A stretch of DNA of 64,000 bases, taken from positions 13,140,501-13,204,500 of the forward strand of contig NC_135384.1 of NCBI RefSeq assembly GCF_049243985.1. The letters run 5' to 3'. Under the pieces are notes generated by a model that was given only the letters and a program-made list of their open reading frames with translations, did not search any database and was not told where the DNA came from. Of this stretch, positions 35,401 through 46,644 are shown one piece after another; within the stretch, counting starts at the first letter, position 1, and every line of letters begins with the position of its first letter. The translations under genes and the position numbers were made by a program. Source of the DNA: Paroedura picta (taxonomy: Eukaryota; Chordata; Lepidosauria; Squamata; Gekkonidae).

Positions 35401-38400
35401 TGGTAGGTGGGAGAAGAAAGAAGGGACCTCAAGAAGAAGAGGAATCAGGGATGAAGGCCATAGTAGTTCTTTTTTTGGTCCTGGCTCCAACAATAGACCT
35501 AGGGGAAGAGTACCAATTTTCACAGCCTAAATGACTTTGTTAGTTCTGCCTTAGCCTGGGTCTTTGTGTACAGATGCTATATATTTTCCATTAAATTACA
35601 AACAATTTCCAGTGCTATCAACAAAGAGATTTCAATGTGAGAAGTAGATGTAGTTTAATGGTGGTACATGGTAGTCTCCCATACAAATCCGGATTCTGCT
35701 TACCTTGGTACATATGATGATAATGGTCTATACTATGCTGTATTACCTTCCTTTTGCATGCTAAGTATCATTAACAAACATTACTCTGTGAAGCCAAAAG
35801 TTATATTGCAGATGTTGGTATCAAGTGGTAAAATGTAGCATTGACATCATTTGTCCCTGGCATATTGAGCAACGCAGGGATGATTGGATTAGAAAATAAT
35901 TCTGGCTCTCTACTTCCATTCCTTCAGCTCCTCTATGGTTCTGCTCCAATGAAGACCAACAAATTTGAAGGGGCTTTCCTTTACTCGTTATTCCCCAGTT
36001 GGACCAGTCAGTACATGGGGATTATGAAATTACTGCTTTATTTCCAATGGATATGGATTGGGGTGCTCCATGGGAATGATGACTACGGGCAACAATTTGT
36101 ACAAGAGGTGTTACCCATATTTTCAGAGCATGGTATCTGCTGTGATTTCATAGCAAATTTTCCACAAATGACTTTTTCTAGTTCTGTATCTGAAATGGAA
36201 GAAGGAACCTATAAAATATCCACAGTTGTCATGGGAAGCACAGCCAAAGTTGTGGTGGTACATGGCGAAATTGAAATCATGGTTGTTTTTCGAATGTTGC
36301 TCAAGGCTGACGAATTTTATGAAATAGCAAGAAGGACAAAAGCCAGAATCTGGATTTTGACCGCCCAGGTAGATTTTACTTCACTTCAATTTCAAAGAAA
36401 TTGGAACTTAGAATTCATCCACGGTGCTTTATACTTTGCCGTTCCCTCCAGGGACGTATCAGGATTTGATCATTTTCTCCGGGAAAGAGACCCCATGTCT
36501 GAAAATGAGGATGGCTTAATTGCAGACTTCTGGAAACAAGTCTTTGGCTGTTCATTGCCCAGGACCCCAGAACTCATGACTGATGAGGAAATCTGCACTG
36601 GGGAGGAGAAGCTGGAGAGTCTTCCTGGTTCAGTCTTTGAAATGAGGATGACTGCCCACAGCTACAGCATCTATATTGCTGTCTATGTGGTGGCACATGC
36701 ATTACATGACATGTATTCATCCAAGCTGAGACACAGAGCACTGGCAGATGGAGGGAGAAGAAAATTTCTGAATCAAAAACCATGGCAGGTAATACCTAGA
36801 TAGAACTTCAAACGGGGGGGGGGGGGGTCACCAGAATTGATCAAAGAGTCAAGAAGACCCTAAACTGCTAAATAAACCCTTGGCTCAAAAGCAGGCATTT
36901 TACTAATTAAGCTACCATAACTTTTCAGTTCTTACATTTAATGGGTGGATCAACAGCTAAGAAACAAGGTGTTTTTTTAGCATGCAAAAGATCACAGGTT
37001 AAGTCCCCAGAACCACCAGTTAAAGAATCTCAATGTATTTGTAGAGGAAGACCTCAGCCTGAGACTCTGAAAAGCTGCTTCCAATCTGAGTAAACAGTAC
37101 TGACAGCAGACTCGGGTTTAAGGCAGCTGTTCCTGTTTAAGGCAGCTTTCTATCCATTAATAGAATTGCAACTGGATTCTTTGCACTATGCTGAACTGCT
37201 ATAATGAAGTACTGATATTCTTACATATGTATCTAGTTCCATGCATTTCTGAAAAGGGTGTCATTCAACAACAGTGCTGGGGACCTGGTTTCCATTGGTC
37301 AGAAAGGGGAGATTGAGGCTGGACTTGATATTATCAACTGGGTGACATTTCCCAATGAGTCCTTTCTCAGAGTCAAAGTTGGAAGAATACGCTCAAAAGT
37401 TCCAGAAGACAAAATGTTCACCCTTCATGACGATGCAATCATTTGGCCTCAAATGTTTAACCAGGTGGGCTTTATATGCTTTTCAGAGCATATTATTTCT
37501 GTTTCCTGGAGTTCAATTAGTGGTTCCCAGTTCCAGTTTAGGAACAGTTCTTCCTCTGATTTCTGCTAATCAGATAAGTCCCATTTTGATCATATTTTTC
37601 AATTTGACACCATAACATTGCAAAAACTTGTTCATATACTGAAACAAATCCTTTACACTCGTTGTGCATCTTTGTTGATTTTCCTGGGTCTCATTCTTAT
37701 AACAAACAGTGGATCATAATTGGAATTTAAACAAACAGGATTTGTATGCCATGTGATGCCTTGATCTGTAATGCCCATCCCAGCCCAATAACATCACATA
37801 TGAGGTTACCCCTAGTTAATCCTTGGGTGCAAGAGCACCAAGGAAATCCAGGGATGCTGCACCAAAGCAGCCAATGGAAAACCACCCTTGATCTTCTATT
37901 TTCTTGAAAAGACCCACAGGATATCTGTAAGTATGATGTGATGTGATGGCACTTCCCACCTTCTGGTAGCAGTCATAAATTTGTTTTCTTGAGATCTGTA
38001 TAGTATATGAAAATATGTCTTCTGGAATCATGTATCCCATTGCTTATTAATGGATACCAGAAGAGATGTTTTTAGGCCATGACAGTAGAAATCGTTTAGT
38101 TACAGATAAAATTCAGTAGTGAAACACTAACGCTTCAAATATATTTCCAGAATGTAAAAAAAACAAAAAATGCCTATTTTATATATGGACAGGTGCAGCC
38201 CGTTTCTCTGTGCAATGACAGATGTCATTCAGGCTACAGTAAAAAAAAGAAAGAAGGGAAACCATTTTGCTGCTATGATTGCCTTCCATGTCCAGAGGGG
38301 AAGATTTCAGTCTTGGAGGGTAAGGGTTATATATACCAGTTTTGTAAAATATTCCTATTTCTTCCCCTAACATCACATTGCAAACTATTTCATGACTTTT

Positions 38401-40327
38401 TTTTTTGATAATTAAGCCCATGAATACATTTGTGGTTTTTAGTAGTAAGATTTTTTTTTTACCCTACAAGGAATGATGCTTGGAAGGTGCAAGGGAAGCT
38501 TGGTTTATATGAAAAAATCAGCATATTTTCCATTTTGTTTCCAGTGGTGGGTGGCTGCAGATAGGACAGAATAGGCCAGGCTTTCTCATACCAGGATTTT
38601 GTGAAAGCCTAGGGTTTCTTGACAGCCTGGATGAGTGGAAGTTATTTAATTTTTATTCATTTTTTTAATTTCTTAAACAAACTTTTTTGAGATGACCATA
38701 TATGGTCATGTGCACCCCCTCCCCATGGCCAGTTATGGGACTGGACAGAGTAGGAAGAAGTGGGCCCCCAGGTGGTCATGCTTCCCAACCATATTCCACA
38801 TAATTCCACCACTTGTATGGGTTCTCCAAGCCGGAATAATATTTCATGGAGTTCTCAATGGTAGAAATGTTGAGCAAGGCTAGAATAGGCTGTACAACCC
38901 ATCGTGTGTGTGATTTTGTGTGTTATCTGCGTGATTGAACAGATGACTAGATACAGTTATGATATGCTCTGATAAGAGGGAAGTTTTACTAACTTCCAGT
39001 TTCTAAACTAGAAAGTTGTGTTCACTAATGAGGTTTACTTGACCAAGGACAGATGTTTTAAGTTCCTTTTTCATTAGCATGACAAATCCAGGAACATTTA
39101 AAGTGCCCCTGCTCCCTTTCTCCCAGGAAACAACTCATGCATACTGCCCCTTGGACCTGTTTGCACTGTTATAGTTACCTTTGTTACAGTTATTAATGTG
39201 AATATTATTATTACTGTGTTTATCTATACATTATGGAAAACCTAAGTTCCTTGTATTGTCCTATATTATGCGTAAACCACCCTGATAATAAATAAATAAA
39301 TAAAATAATAGCACGGGACTCATGTATTATCAAGATTTCCATATAGCAGCCCTATGGACTCCATAACTATATACGTTAATGTGGGAAAATATACAAAGGT
39401 CTTATTTGTATCTCTATCCACATTTCATTTTTAGATACCAATGACTGTTTTCAGTGTCCAAAAGATCAATATCCAAATACGAATCAGAACTTCTGCCTGG
39501 AAAAATATATAAGTTTCTTGTCTTATGAAGAACCTTTGGGGATCAGTTTGGCCACTTTTGCACTAATCTTCTCCTTTATGACAGCTTTGGTACTCGGCAT
39601 CTTCATTAAGAACCAGGACACTCCTATAGTCAAAGCCAACAACCGAAATATCTCCTACACTCTCCTCACCTCCCTCCTACTTTCCTTCCTTTGTGCTTTG
39701 CTTTTCATTGGCCAACCTGGGAAACTGTCATGTTTCCTTCGACAAACTACTTTTGGCATCATCTACTCAGTGGCTGTTTCTTGCGTGTTGGCCAAGACCG
39801 TCATTGTGGTTCTAGCTTTCATCGCCACTAAACCAGGCTCCAGGATGAGAAACTTCATGGGGAAACAGTTGTCCATCTCCATAATTCTTACTTGCTCCTT
39901 TATTCAAACCACTATTTGTACACTGTGGGTAATAACTTATCCTCCATTCCCAGACTTTGATGTGCACTCAATGACTGAAGAAAAGATTCTGAGGTGTAAT
40001 GAAGGATCAGTCTCCATGTTCTACTGTGTCTTGGGCTACATGGGCTTCCTGGCCATTGTGAGCTTTGCCGTGGCTTTCTTAGGCAGGAAGTTACCTGATA
40101 GTTTCAACGAAGCCAAGTTCATCACCTTCAGCATGCTGGTCTTCTGCAGTGTTTGGCTGACCTTTGTTCCAACCTATCTGAGCACCAATGGGAAATACAT
40201 GGTGGCTGTGGAGATCTTCTGTATCTTAGCCTCCAGTGCTGGGTTGCTGTTCTGCATATTCTTCCCTAAATGCTATATTATTGTTATGAGGCCAGAACTG
40301 AACATGAAGCATCATATTAAAAGATAG
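32249..40327 (+). CDS. V2R gene D, six exons, hybrid of E-like and C-like halves
   Basis: A vomeronasal type-2 receptor (Vmn2r26-like) of about 872 residues that looks intact. Exons: 32,249-32,466; 33,407-33,698; 35,928-36,788; 37,237-37,464; 38,193-38,319; 39,435-40,327. An in-frame ATG lies 78 bp upstream, but I chose 32,249 because the hydrophobic signal starts there, as in B, C and F. Exon 1, intron 1, exon 2, the intron-2 insertions and the first part of exon 3 follow gene E. From the middle of exon 3 to the 3' flank it follows gene C almost base for base. Intron 2 carries a Sauria SINE and has lost about 1.1 kb relative to E. A young Ty3/gypsy element sits in the 3' flank, 256 bp past the stop. 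Confidence 0.95.
32893..32939 (+). repeat. (TGAA)n microsatellite in gene D intron 1
   Basis: About eleven GAAT/TGAA units are present. Gene E has about five at the same place (50,398-50,424), so the tract has changed since their split. Confidence 0.85.
33407..33698 (+). CDS. Gene D exon 2
   Basis: The exon is 292 bp after a (CT)n tract and 'ccttgcag'. It encodes [20 protein letters not shown], then [16 protein letters not shown] shared with E, and ends FKVPQ. Confidence 0.94.
34183..34454 (-). repeat. Sauria SINE, full length, gene D intron 2
   Basis: Read on the minus strand it runs from CTGGAGAGCCAGTTTGGTG through the body to a (CTT)n tail near 34,183. The matching copy in gene E is at 52,984-53,254, so the insertion predates their split. 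Confidence 0.85.
34455..35530. repeat. Unassigned repeat sequence in gene D intron 2
   Basis: It is shared almost unchanged with gene E (about 53,255-54,140) but absent from gene C. The part at 35,215-35,310 resembles a reversed LINE tail ('ggcttagggtgactcacaac'). The rest matches nothing I know. Apparent open frames are not conserved in a coding way. Confidence 0.4.
35928..36788 (+). CDS. Gene D exon 3 (contains the hybrid junction)
   Basis: The exon is 861 bp and open. The first part matches E ([35 protein letters not shown]). The last part matches C ([32 protein letters not shown]). The switch lies roughly between 36,250 and 36,440. Confidence 0.95.
37237..37464 (+). CDS. Gene D exon 4
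   Basis: The exon is 228 bp. I see no difference from exon 4 of gene C. It ends MFNQ before 'gtgggc'. Confidence 0.95.
37755..37975 (+). repeat. 5S-rRNA-derived SINE, gene D intron 4
   Basis: It is the same worn copy as in gene C intron 4, as expected if both descend from one duplicated segment. Confidence 0.6.
38193..38319 (+). CDS. Gene D exon 5 (cysteine-rich linker)
   Basis: The exon is 127 bp. It reads [20 protein letters not shown] with [18 protein letters not shown]. Confidence 0.93.
39095..39316 (+). repeat. L2/CR1-like LINE 3' tail, gene D intron 5
   Basis: It is the same insertion as at 27,715 in gene C but with only about four AAAT repeats. The tract has therefore grown in C or shrunk in D since the duplication. 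Confidence 0.6.
39435..40327 (+). CDS. Gene D exon 6 (seven-helix domain)
   Basis: The exon is 893 bp with seven helices and ends MKHHIKR then TAG. The donor side of intron 5 and this exon match gene C almost exactly. Confidence 0.95.
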
Positions 40328-40578
40328 AACAATGAAGGTTTTTAAAAGTCCAAAACACGAATATATAATTTAACTCACACTCACTGAAGGAAAGTGAAGT
40401 AAATAGTAAATGATTCACTTAAACCTTTGCTTTCATTTGTTTGTAATAAGATGGCAGTCTAGCAGAACTCAGATGAGTGTTTTCTGTTGTGGTATTTATG
40501 TCTTCATTCTAGAGTCAGCAGTGAAGGGCAATGGAGTAAGGATAGCAAAAAGGCAGTGTCCTCCCATCCTGGACCCTG

Positions 40579-40583
40579 CAGTC
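40579..40583. other. Target-site duplication, left
   Basis: CAGTC stands directly before the 5' LTR and again at 46,645-46,649 directly after the 3' LTR. Five bases is the usual length for Ty3/gypsy integrases. Confidence 0.9.
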
Positions 40584-41078
40584 TGTCGTGGTTCGGTCCT
40601 TGGTGGCTTGGGAACCGGACCGAACCCCGCCATCAGAGGCGCCCGCGATCACGGAGGTAGGGCATGGTGATCATAGGCAAGCCGGCAGCTGGGCGCCCCA
40701 CCCGATCGTTGAGGTGGCAATGGCCGCTAAAGAACCTCAATGTCCCCCTCCACCTTTTGACAAGGGCCCGGAGATGGCCCTTTGTTCCAGGAAAATGGGC
40801 CATCAGGAACCCCGGAAAACCTCGCATATGTGCATGAGTCATGATTGTATCAGCATGTTCCCTCCGCAAGTACTGGGTGGGGCAATACAGCCTAAGGAGG
40901 TGGGTTTTGTATAAAAGGGAGTTTCCACCTGGAGTTCAGTGGAAGCTCTTACTCCATACCAGCGGACTCCACGTTGCTGAAATAAAGCTTGTTCCTGTTG
41001 TATCGTTCACCAGGCCTGGCGTGACGTTTTCTTCAAAGGGGCACCCTGTTTTTTCAGTTAGCAAGCGGGTCCCCGACA
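40584..41078 (+). repeat. 5' LTR of the Ty3/gypsy element
   Basis: The LTR is 495 bp. A TATA-like 'tataaaaggg' lies at about 40,910-40,919 and AATAAA at 40,981-40,986, placing the usual U3, R and U5 parts. It is practically identical to the 3' LTR. Confidence 0.93.
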
Positions 41079-41147
41079 TCGTAAGAGCTTCCCACCGAAC
41101 TCCAGGGTCGGCATCGCATCCGAGCGCTTATCGGGACGGATCCAGAG

Positions 41148-42656
41148 ATGGCGTTTTCAAGCAACGGGGCGGTCTCGACCCCCACGAACCCCGGGAACAT
41201 GAGTTTAATGTCCCCGGGAGATTTCCTCCGAAAATCGGGGGGCCAGGAGCAGCTGTCCGGGACCCCGAGACCCTCGGCAGCGGCGGCCAAGGGAAGGCGC
41301 CGGGCCATGGGGTTCCCAAGCACGGCGGGGAGCGCGCCGAGGTCTGGGGGGTTGGCCCCAACCTGGGACACCCAGCTGAGGCAGGCGCTTCGCCCGGTAG
41401 GACCTGAGGAATCCCTAGAGGACCTGCGGCGGGCCATGGCGGACTTGGCCAGGCGCTTGCAGGCAGCTGAAGCCCGTGAGCAAGCTCGGGCCGGGCCCGG
41501 AGGGACTGGTAATACAACGGCGGAGGGGATCGCGTCGAGTGAGGACGTCTCCAGCGACGAGGACGAGCCCGGCACTGGTGAGCGGGCCCCGGACCCCGAC
41601 CCGGAGCAGTTTTCAGTCCCGAGTAGGCGAGACGGCCAGCGGAGAGGCGAGACAGCAGAGGATCTCGGGGGAGCGGGGGAGCCGACGGGGCGGCGAGAGC
41701 CGGACCAACGCAGGAGAGACGTGCAAGGCAGGGAGCGGCACGGCGTCGTTGGGCAAGTTGGTAGCCGGTGGAGCGGAGCAGGACGAGACGGCGGACGCCG
41801 AGAATCCCGGATCCGGAGGGGGTCGGACTACTCTCCAAAACGTTCCCCCCCAGAGCTTAAGGCGCGTTTCGACGGGACGCCGGACGACCTCCCGCAGTTC
41901 CTCCTCCACGCGCTGACGCATGCCCGGAGGTATGGAGACCGGTATGAGGACTCCGAGGACTTGGTCTGGGGGGTGGCCTCGTGTCTCCAGGGCAAGGCGG
42001 GTCAGTGGTACCTAGGGTTGGCCGAGCGCGGCGACCCGGCAACTCGGGACCTGCAGGACTTCGTGGTCGCGCTCCGCCGACGATTCCAGGACCCCCAGGC
42101 TGAGGACAAGGCAAAGAGTCGGATCAAGGGACTTCGACAGGGTACTAGGGGGGTTATGGACTATATAGACATTTTCCGGAGGGAAGCAGGCAAGGTGTTC
42201 TCCTGGAACGAGGAGACCCAAATCGAGTACTTCCGGGAGGGCCTTAACCCGAAGCTCAGGGAATGGGCCGTGATCAAGGGGACGGAAGAAGATCTGTCCA
42301 CACTGGAGGGGTGGTGTTTTGTGGTCGCCAAGCTGGAAGCCAGCCTGGGTTGGGCCGCCGCACCCCCCCGGGAGGCCAAAGGCGGGTCAGCCGAGGCGCC
42401 GAGACCGGGCCCCGACAACTCTCGCCCCAAACGACCCCCGAACCCCGAGCGGGAAAGGAGACGCCGGGAAGGTCTGTGCCTGAAATGCGGGGGGTCAGGA
42501 CATTTCGCAGCAGCGTGCCAACGGCAAGGGGGGGAGGACCGCGGGCTCTCCCAGGGGGGAGGTGCGACACGCCCCCAGCAGGCACGCCGGGCGGAGGACC
42601 TCCGCAACGAACCGGGAAGCGCCCAGGCGACGGGAAACGGCCAGGACCTGCTGTAG
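41148..42656 (+). CDS. gag-like frame of the Ty3/gypsy element
   Basis: About 502 residues. A low-complexity N-terminal part is followed by a capsid-like region (LPQFLLHALTHARRYGDRY, VMDYIDIFRREAGKVFSW) and one CCHC zinc knuckle (CLKCGGSGHFAAAC). In the family this protein forms the cytoplasmic particle and packages the RNA. Confidence 0.85.
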   Translation: MAFSSNGAVSTPTNPGNMSLMSPGDFLRKSGGQEQLSGTPRPSAAAAKGRRRAMGFPSTAGSAPRSGGLAPTWDTQLRQALRPVGPEESLEDLRRAMADLARRLQAAEAREQARAGPGGTGNTTAEGIASSEDVSSDEDEPGTGERAPDPDPEQFSVPSRRDGQRRGETAEDLGGAGEPTGRREPDQRRRDVQGRERHGVVGQVGSRWSGAGRDGGRRESRIRRGSDYSPKRSPPELKARFDGTPDDLPQFLLHALTHARRYGDRYEDSEDLVWGVASCLQGKAGQWYLGLAERGDPATRDLQDFVVALRRRFQDPQAEDKAKSRIKGLRQGTRGVMDYIDIFRREAGKVFSWNEETQIEYFREGLNPKLREWAVIKGTEEDLSTLEGWCFVVAKLEASLGWAAAPPREAKGGSAEAPRPGPDNSRPKRPPNPERERRRREGLCLKCGGSGHFAAACQRQGGEDRGLSQGGGATRPQQARRAEDLRNEPGSAQATGNGQDLL

Positions 42657-45600
42657 ACGGCGCCGGGCAGCAGGTCCCGCGGTGCGAGGGAAAACCCCTA
42701 CAGCATGAGGCGCGACCTCCGAACGTGGTAATTTTAGAGCTCCGGAACCCGGAGAACGGACTAAGTTGGGTGGGGGAGGCTCTTTTGGACTCTGGATGCG
42801 ACCACAGCATGGTCCACCCCCAGATAGCCCGGGCTTTGGGGCTACCGAAGCGCATTCGGAAGGTTCCCCTGGTTTTCGTCCAGATGGACGGCAGCCCGAT
42901 TCAGGGGGGACCTTTCGGGGAGGAGGTGGGTCCTATCGCCATCCACATAGGGGACCACCAAGAGCTGCGGTGGCTGATCCAGGTCCCCGTAGCGGGATAT
43001 CGGGCGGTGTTGGGCCTGGATTGGCTGAAGGAACACAACCCCGTGGTGGACTGGCGGGCGGGGACCCTGAAGTTCGACTTGACGGTGGGTGCACGGCATC
43101 GGGTCCCCCACGAGAATTCCAGCCACAAGAGGACGGCGGCGCGTCCCAGGGGAGCGGCGGCGGCGCAGCAGGAGATACCAGAGCCCGAGGTCCCGCCAGA
43201 GTACCGAGACCTCGCAGCCGTTTTCAGCGAGCGGGAAGCGGACGAGCTACCCCCACACCGCCGCACGGACTGCGCTATCAACATCCCAGAGGGGGCGGTA
43301 CTACCCAAAGGGCGCATCTACAAGATGAGTGAGGGTGAGCTCAAGGACCTCCGGGAGTTTTTGGGTAAAAATCTGGCCCGAGGTTTCATCCGGCCCGCTT
43401 CCAGTCCCATGGGAGCTCCAGTCTTGTTCGTCCGGAAAAAGGATGGGTCCCGACGGCTGTGCCAGGACTACCGGGGCCTCAACGCCATCGCAGCGGGGAA
43501 CGCTTACCCCCTCCCGCTGATCCCGGATTTGCTGGCCCGGCTGGGCAAAGGGACTCTGTTCACTAAGCTGGACCTAAGGGAGGCGTACTACCGGGTACGC
43601 ATCCGGGAGGGGGATGAGTGGAAAACAGCGTTTAACTGTCAATTGGGACAATTCGAATTTAAAGTTATGCCGTTCGGTTTAAGCGGGGCACCTGGGGTTT
43701 TCATGAGTCTAATTAATGAGGTGTTGCAGGACCTTCTGTTTCAGGGGGTGGTTGTTTATTTGGATGACGTCCTGATCTACAGCCAAGATCCCCAAGAGCA
43801 CGTGACCCTGGTGAGGGAGGTGTTAAAGCGCCTGCTGGCAAACCACCTATACGTGAAGCTGGCTAAGTGCGAATTCCACCGTCCCTCCCTGGACTATTTG
43901 GGCTACCGCATCTCAGCCCAGGGCATAGCTATGGACCCCGAGAAGGTGCAGGCGGTGCTGGCCTGGGAAAGGCCCCGCACCCGGAAACAGCTACAAAGCT
44001 TCCTGGGGTTTGCTAACTTTTTTAGAGGCTTCATCCCCAGATACTCCTCCGTAGTGGCTCCCCTCACGGACTTGCTAGGTACCAAGGGGAGAGGTCCTCG
44101 CGCCACGCGGCCCAGCGCAGCGCTCGGCTGGAATGAGAAATCGGAGGCAGCGTTCCTGGCCCTCAAGCAAGCTTTCGCGTCTGAGCCCACGCTACTGCAC
44201 GTCGACCCAACCCAGCCGATGGTGGTACAAGTCGACGCCAGCGACGCAGCAGCCGGGGCGGTTCTCCTGCAGCGAGACAAGGCGGGACAGCTGAGGCCGG
44301 CGGCCTACCTCTCACGAAAATTCGCCGAAACGGAGCGGAACTGGTCTACCTGGGAGAATGAGGCGTTTGCGATTAAGTTCGCCCTCACCGAATGGCGGCA
44401 TTGGCTGGAGGAAACAGAGGAGCCGTTCGAGGTCTGGACAGATCACAAGAATCTGGAGGCGCTCCGGCAACCGCGATCCCTGAACGCCAAGCAGATGAGG
44501 TGGGCGGAGTTCTTTTCGCGGTACAATTTCAAGCTTGGTCACATCCCCGGCAAAGAGAATTTCCTCGCGGACGCCCTCTCCCGTCTGCCGCATTATGGGG
44601 AGGGGTACGCTCCCTGCACCAGGTCCGTGTTTGGTGAGGAGCAGCTTGGACGGGGGGTCGTCACTAGGCGTCGGGCCAGGGAGGAATGGGAGCCCGACCC
44701 GGCGACCGCCCCGCTCCGAGACCGCCTAGTGGCAGCCTACGGGACAGACGAGGAGCTGGCTGAGCTCCGGGACTCTTTGATTTTGGACTCCGGTCTCTGG
44801 CGGAGGGGGGAGGCTGTCTACGTCCCGGAAGGGCTACGACGGGAAGCCCTCAGCCTCTGCCACGATGCTAAGACCGCCGGGCACTTCGGTTTCGTAAAAT
44901 CCTGGAAGTTGGCCCGGCGGCGGTTTTGGTGGCCCAGTCTGCGGCGGGACACAAAAGCTTACGTCAGTGGTTGTCCTGTCTGCCTGACCTGCAAGCCGGG
45001 GGTTGGCAAGCCGAAAGGTCTGCTGCACCCGCTCGAGGTCCCGACCCGGCCGTGGTCAGTGATCTCCATGGACTTTATAACAGACTTGCCTCCCAGCAAG
45101 GGGAAAACGGTGATCTGGGTGGTGGTAGATCTATTTTCCAAACAGGCCCATTTCATTCCTTGCGCCAGTGTCCCCAGTGCTTCACAGTTGGCTCGGATGT
45201 TCCTGGATCACGTGTTCCGACTGCACGGGCTGCCGGACAAGGTGATTTCTGATCGGGGCTCACAATTCGTGTCCCGGTTTTGGCAAGCTTTCCTGCGCCT
45301 GTTAGACATCGAGCAAGGGCTGAGCTCCGCTTACCACCCCCAGACGGACGGGCAGACCGAGCGGGTTAATCAAGTACTGGAGCAGTACTTGCGGTGTTTC
45401 GGTTCCTATCATCAAGACACCTGGGTGCCCCTGCTCCCCCTGGCCGAGTTCGCGTACAACAACGCAGACCACAGCAGCACGGAGATGTCGCCTTTTGCCG
45501 TCATCTACGGGACAGACCTGAGACACTTCCCGGAGCTTGGAGAGGTCCCCGCCCGGGAATCGGCCGACCTTCGCGAGTGGGGGAAGCGTGCCGGGAGCTG

Positions 45601-46480
45601 CTGGAAGTCGCTGCAGGAGCAGCTCCACAAAGTCAAGGCAGCGCAGAAAGAGGACGCCGACCGGAAGAGACGACCAGCTGAGGAGATCCGACCGGGGGAT
45701 CGAGTTTACCTTTCCACCCGGAACCTACGGTTGAATTTGCCCAGCAAGAAGCTAGGCCCTCGGTTTTTGGGGCCTTTCGAGGTCTTGGCCCCGATCAACG
45801 AAGTTTCGGTCAAGCTCAAGCTCCCCAAGAACCTCCGGCACATCCATCCCGTCTTTCACGTGAGCCTTCTAAAAAAAACTCCGGACGGTGACGTTTGGCA
45901 CCCCGTGTTTTCCCCGCCAGCGCCCGAGGTCCTGCCGGGGGGGGAGCACCACGAGGTGGCGGATATCCTGGACTCTAGACTCCACAGGGGGAAGTTGCAG
46001 TACCTCGTGGAATGGAAGGACTTCGCTTTGGGGGACCGGGAATGGGTCTGGGCAGCGGACGTCCTTGCGCCCCGACTCACTGAACGTTTCCACAAGCGGT
46101 ATCCTGGCCGTCCCGGGGGGTTGGAGAATGGACCTTTGGGGGGGCAGAATGTTGTGGTTCGGTCCTTGGTGGCTTGGGAACCGGACCGAACCCCGCCATC
46201 AGAGGCGCCCGCGATCACGGAGGTAGGGCATGGTGATCATAGGCAAGCCGGCAGCTGGGCGCCCCACCCGATCGTTGAGGTGGCAATGGCCGCTAAAGAA
46301 CCTCAATGTCCCCCTCCACCTTTTGACAAGGGCCCGGAGATGGCCCTTTGTTCCAGGAAAATGGGCCATCAGGAACCCCGGAAAACCTCGCATATGTGCA
46401 TGAGTCATGATTGTATCAGCATGTTCCCTCCGCAAGTACTGGGTGGGGCAATACAGCCTAAGGAGGTGGGTTTTGTATAA
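42657..46480 (+). CDS. pol-like frame of the Ty3/gypsy element
   Basis: This lies in a different frame from gag and overlaps its end, an arrangement the family usually handles by ribosomal frameshifting. The protease has LLDSGCDHSMVHP (about 42,780). Reverse transcriptase has YLDDVLIYS (about 43,756). RNase H has VVQVDASDAAAGAVLLQ (about 44,222). Integrase has an HHCC finger (about 44,855-44,995) and a D,D,E core with SMDFITDL, ISDRGSQF and HPQTDGQTERVNQ. A chromodomain (VADILDSRL..YLVEWKDF..W) sits at about 45,955-46,100. The frame continues into the 3' LTR before it ends. Confidence 0.88.
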
Positions 46481-46644
46481 AAGGGAGTTTCCACCTGGAG
46501 TTCAGTGGAAGCTCTTACTCCATACCAGCGGACTCCACGTTGCTGAAATAAAGCTTGTTCCTGTTGTATCGTTCACCAGGCCTGGCGTGACGTTTTCTTC
46601 AAAGGGGCACCCTGTTTTTTCAGTTAGCAAGCGGGTCCCCGACA
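46150..46644 (+). repeat. 3' LTR of the Ty3/gypsy element
   Basis: The LTR is 495 bp and ends CCCCGACA next to the right-hand CAGTC. A purine-rich run (gggggggcagaa) ends just before it, as expected for the second-strand primer. Confidence 0.93.

Larger units (their letters stand above)
40584..46644 (+). mobile_element. Young Ty3/gypsy chromovirus-type LTR retrotransposon
   Basis: The element is 6,061 bp in the same orientation as the receptors, with G+C content far above its surroundings. It has 495-bp LTRs starting TGTCG or TGTTG and ending CGACA, a CAGTC duplication, a purine run just before the 3' LTR, a gag frame with a zinc knuckle, and a pol frame ordered protease, reverse transcriptase, RNase H, integrase, chromodomain. 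That order with a C-terminal chromodomain marks the chromoviruses. There is no envelope gene. The LTRs differ at about one site in 495, so the insertion is very recent. By eye the element looks whole. I did not recognise a primer-binding site. Confidence 0.95.

Noticed and set aside
41054-43126. Long open frames on the minus strand and in alternative frames of the LTR element
   Set aside because: They mirror the GC-rich gag and pol frames and show no domains of their own.
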